Assembly (NCBI GenBank): GCA_038260305.1
Contig: JBBSNY010000001.1
Span: 1 to 64,000, forward strand
Direction of reading: 5' to 3'
Source: CADCVQ01 sp038260305
GTDB taxonomy: Bacteria > Actinomycetota > Thermoleophilia > Solirubrobacterales > Solirubrobacteraceae
Length of the DNA stretch: 64,000 nt
This document shows, one piece after another, positions 7,077-15,511 of the stretch (the stretch's first letter is position 1; each line of letters opens with the position of its first letter). Below the pieces are notes generated by a model that saw only the letters and a program-made list of their open reading frames with translations, ran no database searches and was not told where the DNA came from. The position numbers and the translations under genes were made by a program.

Positions 7077-7916
7077 ATGACCGGAGGTCCCGGCTCGGTT
7101 GGCTTCAGCGGTGCGCAGCGTCGTGGCGAGGCGGTCGCTCGCCGGCCGGAGGTCGCGTGGTTGGCGCGAATGGGGCTCGTCGCTCGCGGGGTGTCCTACG
7201 CGATCATCGGCGTCTTGGCTCTGAAGCTCGCATTCCGATCGGGTGGCAAGGCGACCAATCAGCGCGGCGCGCTGGAGACGATCGCTCATCAGCCGTTGGG
7301 CAAGGCGCTGCTGATCGGCATGGTGATCGGCCTGGCCGGCTATGCGACGTGGCGGCTGCTGCGTGCCGCGCTCGGCCACGGCTCCCAGCAGCGAGACAGC
7401 ACCTTTGAGCGGATCGCCGCTGCGGCAAGCGGCCTCGCGTACGCCGCGTTGTGCGTGACGGCGGTGAAGATTCTTGTGGGAGCCAACAGCAGCGGCGGTG
7501 CGAACAGTCCCAAGAAGACGACCGGCGGTGTGTTGGAGTGGACGGGCGGAACGACGATCGTCGCTGTGATCGGGGCGGCCCTCATCGGCGTTGCCCTGTA
7601 TCAGGGCTACAAGGGCGTCTCGAAGAGCTTTCTCAAGGACTCGAACACCTCGCAGATGGGCGCCCAGACCGAGCGTGCGTTCACCGCGCTCGGCGTCTTC
7701 GGGCACCTCGCGCGGATGGTCATCTTCGGCCTCGTCGGCTATGGCCTCATCAAGGCCGCCATGAACTACGACCCGAGCAAGGCGATCGGGCTGGATGGCG
7801 CGCTCAGCAATCTGTCGCACCACTCCTATGGGCCCGCGCTCCTGGGCGTGGTCGCTGCCGGGCTGATCGGCTTCGCGCTGTACTCGATGGCCGATGCGCG
7901 CTACCGCAAGATCTGA
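7077..7916 (+). CDS. DUF1206 membrane protein
   Basis: The 279-residue protein has six predicted membrane segments in three similar pairs (WLARMGLVARGVSYAIIGVL, ERIAAAASGLAYAALCVTAVK, FGHLARMVIFGLVGYGLIKA), the internal triplication that defines DUF1206. Function is unknown. The ATG at 7077 follows a GAGGGGG ribosome site; the frame is open upstream but non-coding in character. It diverges from the ECF operon, with about 170 bp between them. Confidence 0.82.
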   Translation: MTGGPGSVGFSGAQRRGEAVARRPEVAWLARMGLVARGVSYAIIGVLALKLAFRSGGKATNQRGALETIAHQPLGKALLIGMVIGLAGYATWRLLRAALGHGSQQRDSTFERIAAAASGLAYAALCVTAVKILVGANSSGGANSPKKTTGGVLEWTGGTTIVAVIGAALIGVALYQGYKGVSKSFLKDSNTSQMGAQTERAFTALGVFGHLARMVIFGLVGYGLIKAAMNYDPSKAIGLDGALSNLSHHSYGPALLGVVAAGLIGFALYSMADARYRKI

Positions 7917-7941
7917 CCAGCGAGCCGACCGCTCCGGCCGG

Positions 7942-8109
7942 CTACTTGATGTGCAGGCTGATGCCCAGCAGCAGCAGCGGCCATAGCGCGACCGCGAGCA
8001 GCGCCGAGAGCAGCGGCTTGAGCTTGTCGGCGTGGGTGAAGTAGTGATGTGACGACGCGACGATCACGCCGATCACGATGTAGATGAGACTGCCGAGTCC
8101 TGATCGCAT
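7942..8109 (-). CDS. Small two-span membrane protein
   Basis: The 55-residue protein MRSGLGSLIYIVIGVIVASS... has one membrane helix, a short polar loop (HHYFTHADKLKP) and a second helix (ALLAVALWPLLLLGISLHI). A Leu/Ile-rich, two-helix build with a clean ATG and stop argues for a real gene. It converges with the DUF1206 gene (26 bp apart) and diverges from the phospholipase gene. Similar tiny proteins are common in actinobacteria with no known role. Confidence 0.6.
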   Translation of the reverse strand: MRSGLGSLIYIVIGVIVASSHHYFTHADKLKPLLSALLAVALWPLLLLGISLHIK

Positions 8110-8220
8110 GCCGATCTCTTCTGGTAGCGCTTCGTTGTCGGCGTGACCGCCGCGCGCCCAGATCATACGGACGATGCAACGGGCGGAAGGTCGCCGGCGA
8201 AGGAGGACCATGACGTTCGT

Positions 8221-9702
8221 GTGCGTTGGCGCCGTATCGTCTGCGCGGTGGCGTTGGATCTCGTTCGAGTTGCTGACCGTGCTGCGGGGACCGCGATCGA
8301 GCGGTTGACCATCGCGCACCATGCGCGCAGGCTGGGCAGGCTGGGGCGTTCTGCGCAGCGTTCGCCGCCGGACGACGGGGGCTTGTGGGCGGCGGGCGAC
8401 CCACCGCCGCGGACGGGCAACGCGGTCGACGTGCTCATCGACGGCGCGGCCTATTTCGCGGCGCTCGAGCGGGCGATCGGCGATGCGTGTCGCAGCGTGT
8501 GCATCGCCGGATGGTCCATGACGCCGGGGTTCGCGCTTGTGCGCGGCGAGCCGCCGGTGCTGCTGCGCCAGCTGCTGAGCGAAGCGGCCGAGTCGGTCGA
8601 CGTTCGCGTGCTGCTGTGGGCAGGGGCTCCGGTCCCCGGGTCGGCGTCGAGTCGAGCGGCGGTGCGCAAAGGGCGTGACGAGCTCGTCCGCGGGACGCGG
8701 ATCAAAGCTGCGCTGGACTCCAACGAGCGTCCGATGCATTGCCACCACGAGAAGGTCGTCGTGATCGACGACGAGATCGCGTTCGTCGGCGGCATCGACC
8801 TGACGGACGTCGGGGGTGATCGCTATGACACGCCCGAGCACCCGGGTCGTGGTCGCATGGGTTGGCATGACGTCGCCTCGCGCCTGCGCGGACCGGCAGT
8901 CGCAGATGTCGGACGTCACGTTGCGCAGCGCTGGCACGCGGTCACCGGCGAGCGCTTGCACGCGCAGCCGGCGGACGTCGTCGGTGCCGGCGACGTCGAG
9001 CTGCAGATCGTGCGAACCGTCCCCGAGAAGCTCTATGACTTCGCACCGCGAGGCGACTTTCGGATCATCGAGGCATACCTGCGCGCCCTGCGCTCCGCGC
9101 AGCAGCTGATCTATCTCGAGAATCAGTTTCTGTGGTCGCCGGAGATCGTGAACATCCTCGTCGACAAGCTGCGCCGACCGCCGACGGACAGCTTTCGCAT
9201 CGTGCTCCTGCTGCCCGGCAGGCCGAACATCGGCGAGGACGACACGCGCGGGCAGCTCGCCCGGCTTGCTGAGGCCGACGGCGATCAGGGGCGTTTTCTG
9301 GCGGCCACGATCCGGGCTCTGTCCGGTACCACGAGCGACCGCGTGTACGTGCATGCGAAGGTCGCGATCATCGATGACTGCTGGCTGACGCTCGGCTCGG
9401 CGAACCTCAACGCGCATTCCTTCTACAACGACAGCGAGGTCAACGTCGTCACGTGCGACGCGGCGCTCGCGCGCGACACGCGACTGCGGCTGTGGGCCGC
9501 CCATCTGGACCGCGACATCGACGAGGTCGCGGGCGATTGCAGCACCATCATCGACGAGTTGTGGCGCCCGATCGCCGCCGAGCAACGCGAACGCCGAGAC
9601 CGCGGTGAGCCGCTGACGCACGGTCTCGTCGAGCTACAGGCGACCTCGCGGCGCTCCGAGCTGCTGCTCGGCCCGTTGCAGGCGCTGGCCGTGGACGGGT
9701 GA
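8221..9702 (+). CDS. Phospholipase D-like (HKD) protein, cardiolipin-synthase type
   Basis: Two HKD active sites are visible: HHEKVVVIDDEIAFVGGIDL (His about residue 176 from this start) and VHAKVAIIDDCWLTLGSANL (about 380). GSAN after the second motif is typical. The family hydrolyses or transfers phosphatidyl groups; cardiolipin synthase is one option. There is no clear N-terminal membrane helix. The start is unsure: GTG 8221 fits the coding stretch, GTG 8143 and 8248 are alternatives. The strong AGGAGG at 8201-8206 points to an ATG at 8210 in another frame that stops after 32 codons, so a frameshift near the start or a leader peptide is possible. Confidence 0.8.
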   Translation: MRWRRIVCAVALDLVRVADRAAGTAIERLTIAHHARRLGRLGRSAQRSPPDDGGLWAAGDPPPRTGNAVDVLIDGAAYFAALERAIGDACRSVCIAGWSMTPGFALVRGEPPVLLRQLLSEAAESVDVRVLLWAGAPVPGSASSRAAVRKGRDELVRGTRIKAALDSNERPMHCHHEKVVVIDDEIAFVGGIDLTDVGGDRYDTPEHPGRGRMGWHDVASRLRGPAVADVGRHVAQRWHAVTGERLHAQPADVVGAGDVELQIVRTVPEKLYDFAPRGDFRIIEAYLRALRSAQQLIYLENQFLWSPEIVNILVDKLRRPPTDSFRIVLLLPGRPNIGEDDTRGQLARLAEADGDQGRFLAATIRALSGTTSDRVYVHAKVAIIDDCWLTLGSANLNAHSFYNDSEVNVVTCDAALARDTRLRLWAAHLDRDIDEVAGDCSTIIDELWRPIAAEQRERRDRGEPLTHGLVELQATSRRSELLLGPLQALAVDG

Positions 9703-9944
9703 CTCCCGGCGCTGTCGACCGGGTGGCGGCGGCGTTCGCGGTCAGGAGCGATGCGCAACGTCGCCGACGCGCGTGATGCGCAGCGGGCATCGCCCTGCTG
9801 CATGCCGGAGCCTGCGGTCTCGCGGCGGCAACGGCCATCGGGTCGCGGCGTCCGCGGCCCGGTTCACCGGGCGCAACCAGCCCACTGCACGCCTGATCGC
9901 GCGGTCCATCATCATCACACGCAACTTTCGCCTGCGCCGGCCGG

Positions 9945-10133
9945 TACGCGTTTCTCAGCGACGGCCGTAACGGCGGCACGCTGATCGACGAGCACACGAG
10001 CCGCCGAACGCAGGTCTCGCGTGCCGGGTGCCGACCGACGGCCCTCGGCGGCGGCTGGCTGGCGTTCGAGTGCTACACCGCAATCCCCAGCCCGACACAG
10101 GGGACCGGGCTACAGCATCCCCGCCAGCTTTGA
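9945..10133 (+). pseudogene. Fragment of a secreted propeller-like protein
   Basis: The open frame without start reads FLSDGRNGGTLIDEHTS and then GCRPTALGGGWLAFECY, a style typical of repeats in secreted propeller-like proteins of this bacterial group, then stops at 10131-10133. No start codon context or upstream coding part exists. The rest of the gap 9703-10296 holds only the mazF-like remnant described separately. Confidence 0.35.
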
Positions 10134-10238
10134 GCCGATGCTCTACTCGCTCAGCAGCCACACGTTGACGCCGGTGCCGCTTGCTCCGACCATCGCCGCC
10201 ACGTGCGCGACTCGCGACTTCTCGAGCCTCCAGCCGTG

Positions 10239-10300
10239 CAGGTTGCCGGTGTCGCGCGCGCCCTCGCGATCATGCGATCCTGAAGGCGTGTTGCGGATGC
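10239..10300 (+). pseudogene. mazF 3'-end remnant, includes copy 2 of the 46-bp repeat
   Basis: In frame 0 the sequence reads QVAGVARALAIMRS and stops at 10281-10283, matching the MazF C-terminus QIDAGLARALAIMRS at 4494-4537. The DNA match (41/46 over 10255-10300 against 4509-4554) continues past the stop. The start codon of the next gene lies in the copied stretch. Confidence 0.65.
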
Positions 10301-11736
10301 CATTGCACCCCATAACCGTCTGCGTGCTGGCCGCGACCGTGCTCGTCCTGACGGCTTCATCGGCGCGAGCGCAGGTCGCTTCGGGTCTGTGGTCCGCGGC
10401 GGTGGCGATACCTGCTGCGGCGCGCGGACAGGAGTTGCACGTCAATGCCAGCGGGCGAGGTCTGCTCGTCAGCACCGGGGCGTCGGGCACGCTCCGCGCC
10501 GGTCGGCTCGTCGCGTCGCTGTGGTCGCCGGACGGGACGTTCGCGACCGCGGGGACGTTCGCCCCGGAGCATGACATCGCTGCCTATGGCGCCGATCACA
10601 TCTTTGCGCCGTATGCCGCCGATCATCTCGTGGCCGCCGGCGTCGTCGACGACCGCGACGGACGCGTCTGGATCGGTACTGGTCGCATGGGGCGCCCCCT
10701 CGACGTGACCCACCCGATGCCCGGCGCATGGCACGCCGTCAGCGTCCAGACGACCGCGAACGCTGCGGGAGACCTGGCGACCCTTGCCGTGGCCTGCCCC
10801 AGCGCCCACGACGAGGGCTGCACGCGCACCCGCCGCTTGCTGCTCAGCGTGCGCCGCCACGGTCATCCGCGCAAGACGAGCGAGATCGATGCCGGCTACC
10901 TGCGCAACCAGACCGCGCTGGCGACGAACGAGCGCGGGGATCTGCTCGTCGTGTACGCCAAGCGCGACTCGAAGTCGCGCACGCATGTCTACGGACGGAT
11001 CCGCACGCTCGCCGGCCACTGGGAGCGACGCCGTGACCTCGGCTACAGCGACTATGCCGGCACCCTGGCCGCGGCGCTCGGACGCGTACGGCGCGCCGCG
11101 GTCATCTGGACCAAGCAGACGGTCTCGGAGTGCGAGCCCGGTTCGGACAACGGCGTCTACGCCGCGGCTGCCGGCATCGGCGGGCACTGGACGGGCGACC
11201 GTCAGCTCGCGACCTGGGGCGACGTCGGCTGTGGGCACTACGTGGCAGTGCCCGGCGTCGACGCCGCCTTTTCACAGGACGCCCGCCGGCGGGCGATCAT
11301 CGCCTGGACGGCGCGCTCACCGGGCCAGGCGGGCGTCTTCTCGGTCCACAGCGCCGTCGTCACCAACGGCGTCATCTACAGCGACCACCTCGTCTCCGAC
11401 CCAGCCGTCGACACCGTGCTCAGCGATCTCGACGCCACCGCCGCCGGCCAGGCGGCGATCGTGATGACGACCAACAAAGCCGGCGCCGACCCGGCGATCG
11501 CGCCGGGCTCGTCGTCGCCGATCGGCGAGCACATCATCGCCGCCGCCACGGCGGCGATGCAGACGCCCTTCGGGAGTCTCGAGGACGTCAGCACCAACGC
11601 GGCAGGCGAGGTTCTCGACGGTGCCGCCCTCGCGATCGACCCGGTCTCGACCCGCGCGCTGAGCGCCTGGTCGCCGATCACCGTTGCAGCGACGGTCAAC
11701 ACCTCGATCCGCACCCAGATACGTCCCACGCCTTAG
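10297..11736 (+). CDS. Secreted protein, probable beta-propeller, function unknown
   Basis: The 479-residue protein starts with a signal peptide (MPLHPITVCVLAATVLVL... ASSARAQ). The rest has recurring blades with DGRVWIGTG, ATNERGDLLVVYAK, RRAAVIWTK and RRAIIAWTARS, the pattern of sialidase/propeller-type secreted proteins of actinobacteria. Several Cys pairs (ACPSAHDEGC, ECEPG..., DVGCGHY) fit an exported fold. The ATG at 10297 gives the best signal peptide; GTG 10288 is possible. No catalytic motif is recognised. Confidence 0.65.
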   Translation: MPLHPITVCVLAATVLVLTASSARAQVASGLWSAAVAIPAAARGQELHVNASGRGLLVSTGASGTLRAGRLVASLWSPDGTFATAGTFAPEHDIAAYGADHIFAPYAADHLVAAGVVDDRDGRVWIGTGRMGRPLDVTHPMPGAWHAVSVQTTANAAGDLATLAVACPSAHDEGCTRTRRLLLSVRRHGHPRKTSEIDAGYLRNQTALATNERGDLLVVYAKRDSKSRTHVYGRIRTLAGHWERRRDLGYSDYAGTLAAALGRVRRAAVIWTKQTVSECEPGSDNGVYAAAAGIGGHWTGDRQLATWGDVGCGHYVAVPGVDAAFSQDARRRAIIAWTARSPGQAGVFSVHSAVVTNGVIYSDHLVSDPAVDTVLSDLDATAAGQAAIVMTTNKAGADPAIAPGSSSPIGEHIIAAATAAMQTPFGSLEDVSTNAAGEVLDGAALAIDPVSTRALSAWSPITVAATVNTSIRTQIRPTP

Positions 11737-11784
11737 TGGTTTATCCGGTAAGTCCTCCCACAAGGACTTACCGGACGAACCACT
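11735..11784. terminator. Large hairpin, probable terminator
   Basis: Arms of 22 nt (11735-11756 and 11763-11784) pair almost perfectly around a 6-nt loop; the inner 13 bp (TCCGGTAAGTCCT / AGGACTTACCGGA) are exact. It begins at the stop codon of the secreted protein. No T-run follows, which is common in high-GC bacteria. Confidence 0.65.
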
Positions 11785-12024
11785 AGCGAGCACAGAGCAT
11801 CCAGACCGCCGAGGAACTCGAGGCGCTCCGCGAGATTGCCGCCTTCTGGCGAGGGGTACGAGGGATGGCGTATACATCGACGATCTGCCCGCCGCCACGC
11901 TGCCGACGGTCTACCTCATGTAGACCTCGCCGGAGGCTTTGCGCGCCAGCAGCCGCAGCTCACACGCGACATCCGGGTGCCCACGGGTCGCAGGGAGCGT
12001 GATCTCAGCGTCGAACGGTATCGC

Positions 12025-12528
12025 GTGGGCGACGGCGAGGCACACCGTGAAGCGACCGAGCGAGGCGGGCGTCGGACGCATGGGCGCGCGACGGCAGGGC
12101 TGCACAAGGCACTGCACGGAAATGCCACCGCGTTCGGATATTCGGTGACGATCACGGCGAGCTTCGGCGCCGTGCAGCTCGAGCGCGGCCAGCCGGGCTT
12201 CGGTGAGCTTGTGCTGTTCGGCATGGGCGCCGTGATCGCCTTCGCCTGTCTCGAGGGGCCGCTCAGCCACGGCTTTCGCGAGCCGCTGGAGGCGGGAACC
12301 GATCAGGTCATCACGCTGGCGACCGCCCTGGCGTTCGTGTCGGTCGCGCTCGGTATCAGCACGGCACGCGCCATCGCCGCGACCTTCGGCGGAGCCGTCG
12401 CGTGGTTCGGCGCGGCACTCGGCGCGTCGCTCGTGTTCGTGATCGTCGAGAGCCTGGAGTTCGCGCTCGCCGAATGGGTGCAGGAACGCCGCGATGCGCC
12501 ATGCGGCGACGACAAGCAAGGCGAGTAG
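12025..12528 (+). CDS. Four-span integral membrane protein, unknown function
   Basis: The protein is 167 residues from the GTG at 12025. HGNATAFGYSVTITASFGAVQ opens the conserved part, followed by hydrophobic helices (FGELVLFGMGAVIAFACLEG, VITLATALAFVSVALGISTA, AVAWFGAALGASLVFVIVESLEFAL). The N-terminal 28 residues are Arg/His-rich and the start is uncertain. The frame ends near the convergent FMN-binding gene. I recognise this as a small conserved bacterial membrane family without an assigned role. The 240 bp upstream (11785-12024) show no gene. Confidence 0.6.
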   Translation: MGDGEAHREATERGGRRTHGRATAGLHKALHGNATAFGYSVTITASFGAVQLERGQPGFGELVLFGMGAVIAFACLEGPLSHGFREPLEAGTDQVITLATALAFVSVALGISTARAIAATFGGAVAWFGAALGASLVFVIVESLEFALAEWVQERRDAPCGDDKQGE

Positions 12529-12549
12529 TGGGGGTAGACCCGGCGCGCG

Positions 12550-13083
12550 CTACTGCAGCTGCGATACGTCGGTGCTCGCCGTCGAGCCGTCGCGGGCTTT
12601 GAACGCGACCTGGTCCAGTGCCGACTGCAGCGACGCCGCGTAGCTGAGGCTCGTGTACGTCGCGCCGCTGACGGCATCGACCGCGGCGGTCTGCTTTGAC
12701 AGCGCGCTCTGCTGCAGGATCGGCGCGGCGTAGCTCGAGATCTCCTGGGACTTGCGATCGGCGTTCTGCAGCTCGACGGCCTCGACCTTCACGATCTTGC
12801 CCGCCGAGACCGTGACCCGAACCTGGGCCGGTCCGTAGCGCGTCGACATCGCGGCCCCCGTCGCGGTCTTCGCGCCGGAGCTCGACGACGAGCGCGACGA
12901 CGCGCTTGCGGATGTGCTTCCCGCGCCGGACGCGCCGCCGCTGCCGGAAGCCGCCGGCGAGCTGGCCGCGGCGACGCTCGTCGTCGCCTTCGCAAGCGGC
13001 ACGGCCGCGCTGTGGGCGTGGAAGCCGAGCACGGCCGAGGTCCCGAGGACCGTGGCGGAGATGACGAGCGGTGCGCGTCTCAT
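12550..13083 (-). CDS. FMN-binding domain protein, exported flavoprotein
   Basis: The 177-residue protein has an N-terminal hydrophobic segment (APLVISATVLGTSAVLGFHA), a long Ser/Ala linker (about 30-75) and a C-terminal FMN-binding domain. VDAVSGATYTS near residue 146 is the flavinylation motif, where ApbE attaches FMN to a Thr/Ser. It starts 4 bp after the reductase stop and is third in an apbE-reductase-FMN-binding operon. It probably accepts electrons outside the membrane. Motif and context agree well. Confidence 0.85.
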   Translation of the reverse strand: MRRAPLVISATVLGTSAVLGFHAHSAAVPLAKATTSVAAASSPAASGSGGASGAGSTSASASSRSSSSSGAKTATGAAMSTRYGPAQVRVTVSAGKIVKVEAVELQNADRKSQEISSYAAPILQQSALSKQTAAVDAVSGATYTSLSYAASLQSALDQVAFKARDGSTASTDVSQLQ

Positions 13084-13087
13084 GGGC

Positions 13088-14563
13088 TCAGAAGGCGAAG
13101 GACTCGAAGTGGATCCGGTCGGCCGCAACGCCCGCTTCGCGTAGCGAACCGGCGAGCGATGCGGTGAACGCCTCGGGCCCGCAGAGGTACGCGTCGCGGC
13201 GGCGCAGATCAGCCACGAGACCGCGCAATGCCGCCGCATGCAACGGCACGTCGCGGCGTGAGCCGGGCAGCTCGACGAGCCGCCCGCCGCGCAGCGAGAC
13301 CTCGCGGGCGATCTCGTCGCGCAGGATCAGCTCGCGCTCACTCGACGCCCGCAGCAGCACGATCACGTCGGTGTGCGCCGGCAGGTCCTGGAGCAGCGCG
13401 AAGATCGGCGCCGAGCCGACGCCCGCGCCGACGAGCAGCAGCTTGTCGCCCCGGCGAGCATCAGGGGTGAACACGCCGTAGGGCCCCTCCACCGCGACCC
13501 GGGTCCCCGGCTGGAGCCTCGCGAGCCACGCGCTGTGATCGCCGAGGTCCTTGACGGTGATCCGGATGCGGTCGTCGACCGGCACGGCGGAGATCGAGTA
13601 CGGGTGCGCCTGCCACCACTGGCCCGGGACGAGGAAGCGCCACTGAAAGAACTGCCCGCCGTAGACCGGCAGACCGTCGAGGTGACGTCCCTGCATGACG
13701 ACCGAGATCGTGTCCGGGCCCTGCGGCGTGACGGCGACGACGCGCAGACGGTGGCGCAGCGAGCGCCAGACCGGCAGCCCGATCCGGGCGCCGACCACTG
13801 CGACGAGCGTACCGATCCAGAGCGCGGTCCACCAGGCGCGGGCGACCGGGTGGCCGACGAACGACGCGCCGGTGTCGACCTGGTGGGAGAAGGACAGAAA
13901 CAGCGCCAGATAGGAGTAGAGGTGCACCGACCACCAGGTCTCATACGCCATCCGTCGACGCGCAAGGCGGTAGGAGGTGACCCCGGCCGCGACCAGCGCG
14001 ATCGCGCCGGCGGTCGCGGCGAGGATCCCCGGATACGTCCATAGCAGCTGCCCGATCTGGAGCAGCACTCCGTCGTGGGCGGCGCGCGCGTAGCCGATGG
14101 TGATGAAGATCGCGTGGCCGGTCAGGAGGTACAGCGGCCACGGCCCGAGCGTGCGGTGCCAGCCGACGAGCCGGTCCTGGCCGATCGCCCGCTCGAGCGG
14201 CGGGATGCGTGCGACGAGCAGCACGACGACGACCATCGCGTAGGCCGCGAGCAGGCCGGCCATGCGACCGATCGCCGTGCTGACACCGCCCGGCGCGGCC
14301 AGGGAGCCGGCGCTCTCGGCGCTGACGCCGAGCGCGACCGTGGCGCCGAGGCCGAGCGCGGCGAGGCCGGCGAGAGCGGCGACGAGGCGCGGGTGGCGGG
14401 GGGCCGGCCGGCGCCGGCGGCGCCCCGGCGGCGGAGTCACGACCCGGCGCGGAGCGTGCTGTGGCGGAGCGGTGTCGCGCTCGCGCTCGCCGGGGGCGCC
14501 CTGCAGCCAGAGCGTCCGGGATGCAGCGGGCGCATCGAGCCGCGGCTGCATGCCGGCGCTCAT
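13088..14563 (-). CDS. Membrane ferric-reductase-like flavocytochrome (FRD-FNR)
   Basis: The protein is 491 residues. After a basic, Pro-rich N-terminus come six membrane spans (about 60-275), including GWHRTLGPWPLYLLTGHAIF and SVHLYSYLALFLSFSHQ, whose His residues should ligate heme as in ferric reductase/NADPH oxidase domains. The C-terminal half is FNR-like: HPYSISAVP binds FAD, LLLVGAGVGSAPIFALL binds NAD(P), and it ends YLCGPEAF...IHFESFAF. It moves electrons from cytosolic NAD(P)H across the membrane, here probably to the FMN-binding protein. Its start overlaps the apbE stop (ATGA). Confidence 0.85.
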   Translation of the reverse strand: MSAGMQPRLDAPAASRTLWLQGAPGERERDTAPPQHAPRRVVTPPPGRRRRRPAPRHPRLVAALAGLAALGLGATVALGVSAESAGSLAAPGGVSTAIGRMAGLLAAYAMVVVVLLVARIPPLERAIGQDRLVGWHRTLGPWPLYLLTGHAIFITIGYARAAHDGVLLQIGQLLWTYPGILAATAGAIALVAAGVTSYRLARRRMAYETWWSVHLYSYLALFLSFSHQVDTGASFVGHPVARAWWTALWIGTLVAVVGARIGLPVWRSLRHRLRVVAVTPQGPDTISVVMQGRHLDGLPVYGGQFFQWRFLVPGQWWQAHPYSISAVPVDDRIRITVKDLGDHSAWLARLQPGTRVAVEGPYGVFTPDARRGDKLLLVGAGVGSAPIFALLQDLPAHTDVIVLLRASSERELILRDEIAREVSLRGGRLVELPGSRRDVPLHAAALRGLVADLRRRDAYLCGPEAFTASLAGSLREAGVAADRIHFESFAF

Positions 14564-15321
14564 GTCCGCAGCTCGGGGAAGCCGGGCGTCGCCCAGACGC
14601 TGTCGTCGGCGAGGATCGTCAGCGCCTCGTAGCCGTCGAGCCCAAGCGTCCAGCGGGGCCCGTCCGTTCCCATCGCGAACGCTGCGGTCGCGTACGCGTC
14701 CGCCGTGCCGAGATCGGGACCGGCGACCGTCACAGACAACACGCCGGCGGGAGCGCGCCCCGAAGCCGGATCGACGATGTGCTCGCCGCGCTCGTAGAGC
14801 CCCGACGTCGCAACCGCGAGCTCGCCGTCGGCCTCGACGACCCGCGCGACGGCGAGCGGATCGTGGGGATGGCGAACGCCGACGCGCCACGGCCGCTGCG
14901 GCTGCGGGCGGCCGAACGTCACGACGTCGCCGCCCGCGGTGATGCAGAAGCGCTCGACACCTGCCGCGCGCAGGCCTTCGGCCGCGCGCTGCACGGCCCA
15001 GCCCTTGACGAGCGCCGACGGGTCCAGCGGCCCACTGGCGTAGGCGTCGAAGAACCCACGCGTGCGCCGGCGCAGGCGCTCGCAGCGAGCGATGATCCAG
15101 CGCAGATCCGGGCTCGCGTCGGCGAGCGCGAGCTCGCCGCGATCGAAGCGGCAGACGGCGCTGTCGGGGCGATAGGTGCTGAACTCGGCATCGACGCGAT
15201 GCAGCCACCCCACGGCGGACCGGATGGCCGCGATCGGTGGACGCTCGGCGCGGACGTCGAACGTCACGACGGTCCCCATCACGTGTTCGACATGGATGTG
15301 CTTGGTCAGGGTCGATGCCAT
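14560..15321 (-). CDS. apbE: FAD:protein FMN transferase
   Basis: The 253-residue protein opens with the ApbE strand HVMGTVVTFDVRAE and contains RVDAEFSTYRPDSAVCRFDRGE, PSALVKGWAVQRAAE, AGGDVVTFGR and ATSGLYERGEHIVDPASGRAP, the usual order of ApbE substrate and Mg-binding segments, with GTADAYATAAFAMG near the end. ApbE moves FMN from FAD to a Thr/Ser of target proteins; the target is most likely the FMN-binding protein two genes on. No signal peptide is evident, so the site of action is unclear. The ATG at 15321 fits the family N-terminus. Confidence 0.87.
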   Translation of the reverse strand: MASTLTKHIHVEHVMGTVVTFDVRAERPPIAAIRSAVGWLHRVDAEFSTYRPDSAVCRFDRGELALADASPDLRWIIARCERLRRRTRGFFDAYASGPLDPSALVKGWAVQRAAEGLRAAGVERFCITAGGDVVTFGRPQPQRPWRVGVRHPHDPLAVARVVEADGELAVATSGLYERGEHIVDPASGRAPAGVLSVTVAGPDLGTADAYATAAFAMGTDGPRWTLGLDGYEALTILADDSVWATPGFPELRT

Positions 15322-15511
15322 GCCGCCAGGGTCGCGTCCGAGCATGAGAGCCGGGTGGGCGGAACCTGGGAATTGTGTGTGAGAACGTCCTCGCCACGGC
15401 CAACCCGCCGCCGCACGCGCCTGGCCGCGAACGCCCGGCGGCGACGTCGGAGGTGCGCCTTCTGCGCTTCCGAGCGGGAGAACGGCCCTCGCCGGCATAT
15501 AGGTCACTGGT

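Noticed and set aside
7942..9621. Long minus frame including the 55-residue membrane protein
   Set aside because: Only the last 56 codons look like protein; the rest is the shadow of the phospholipase gene.
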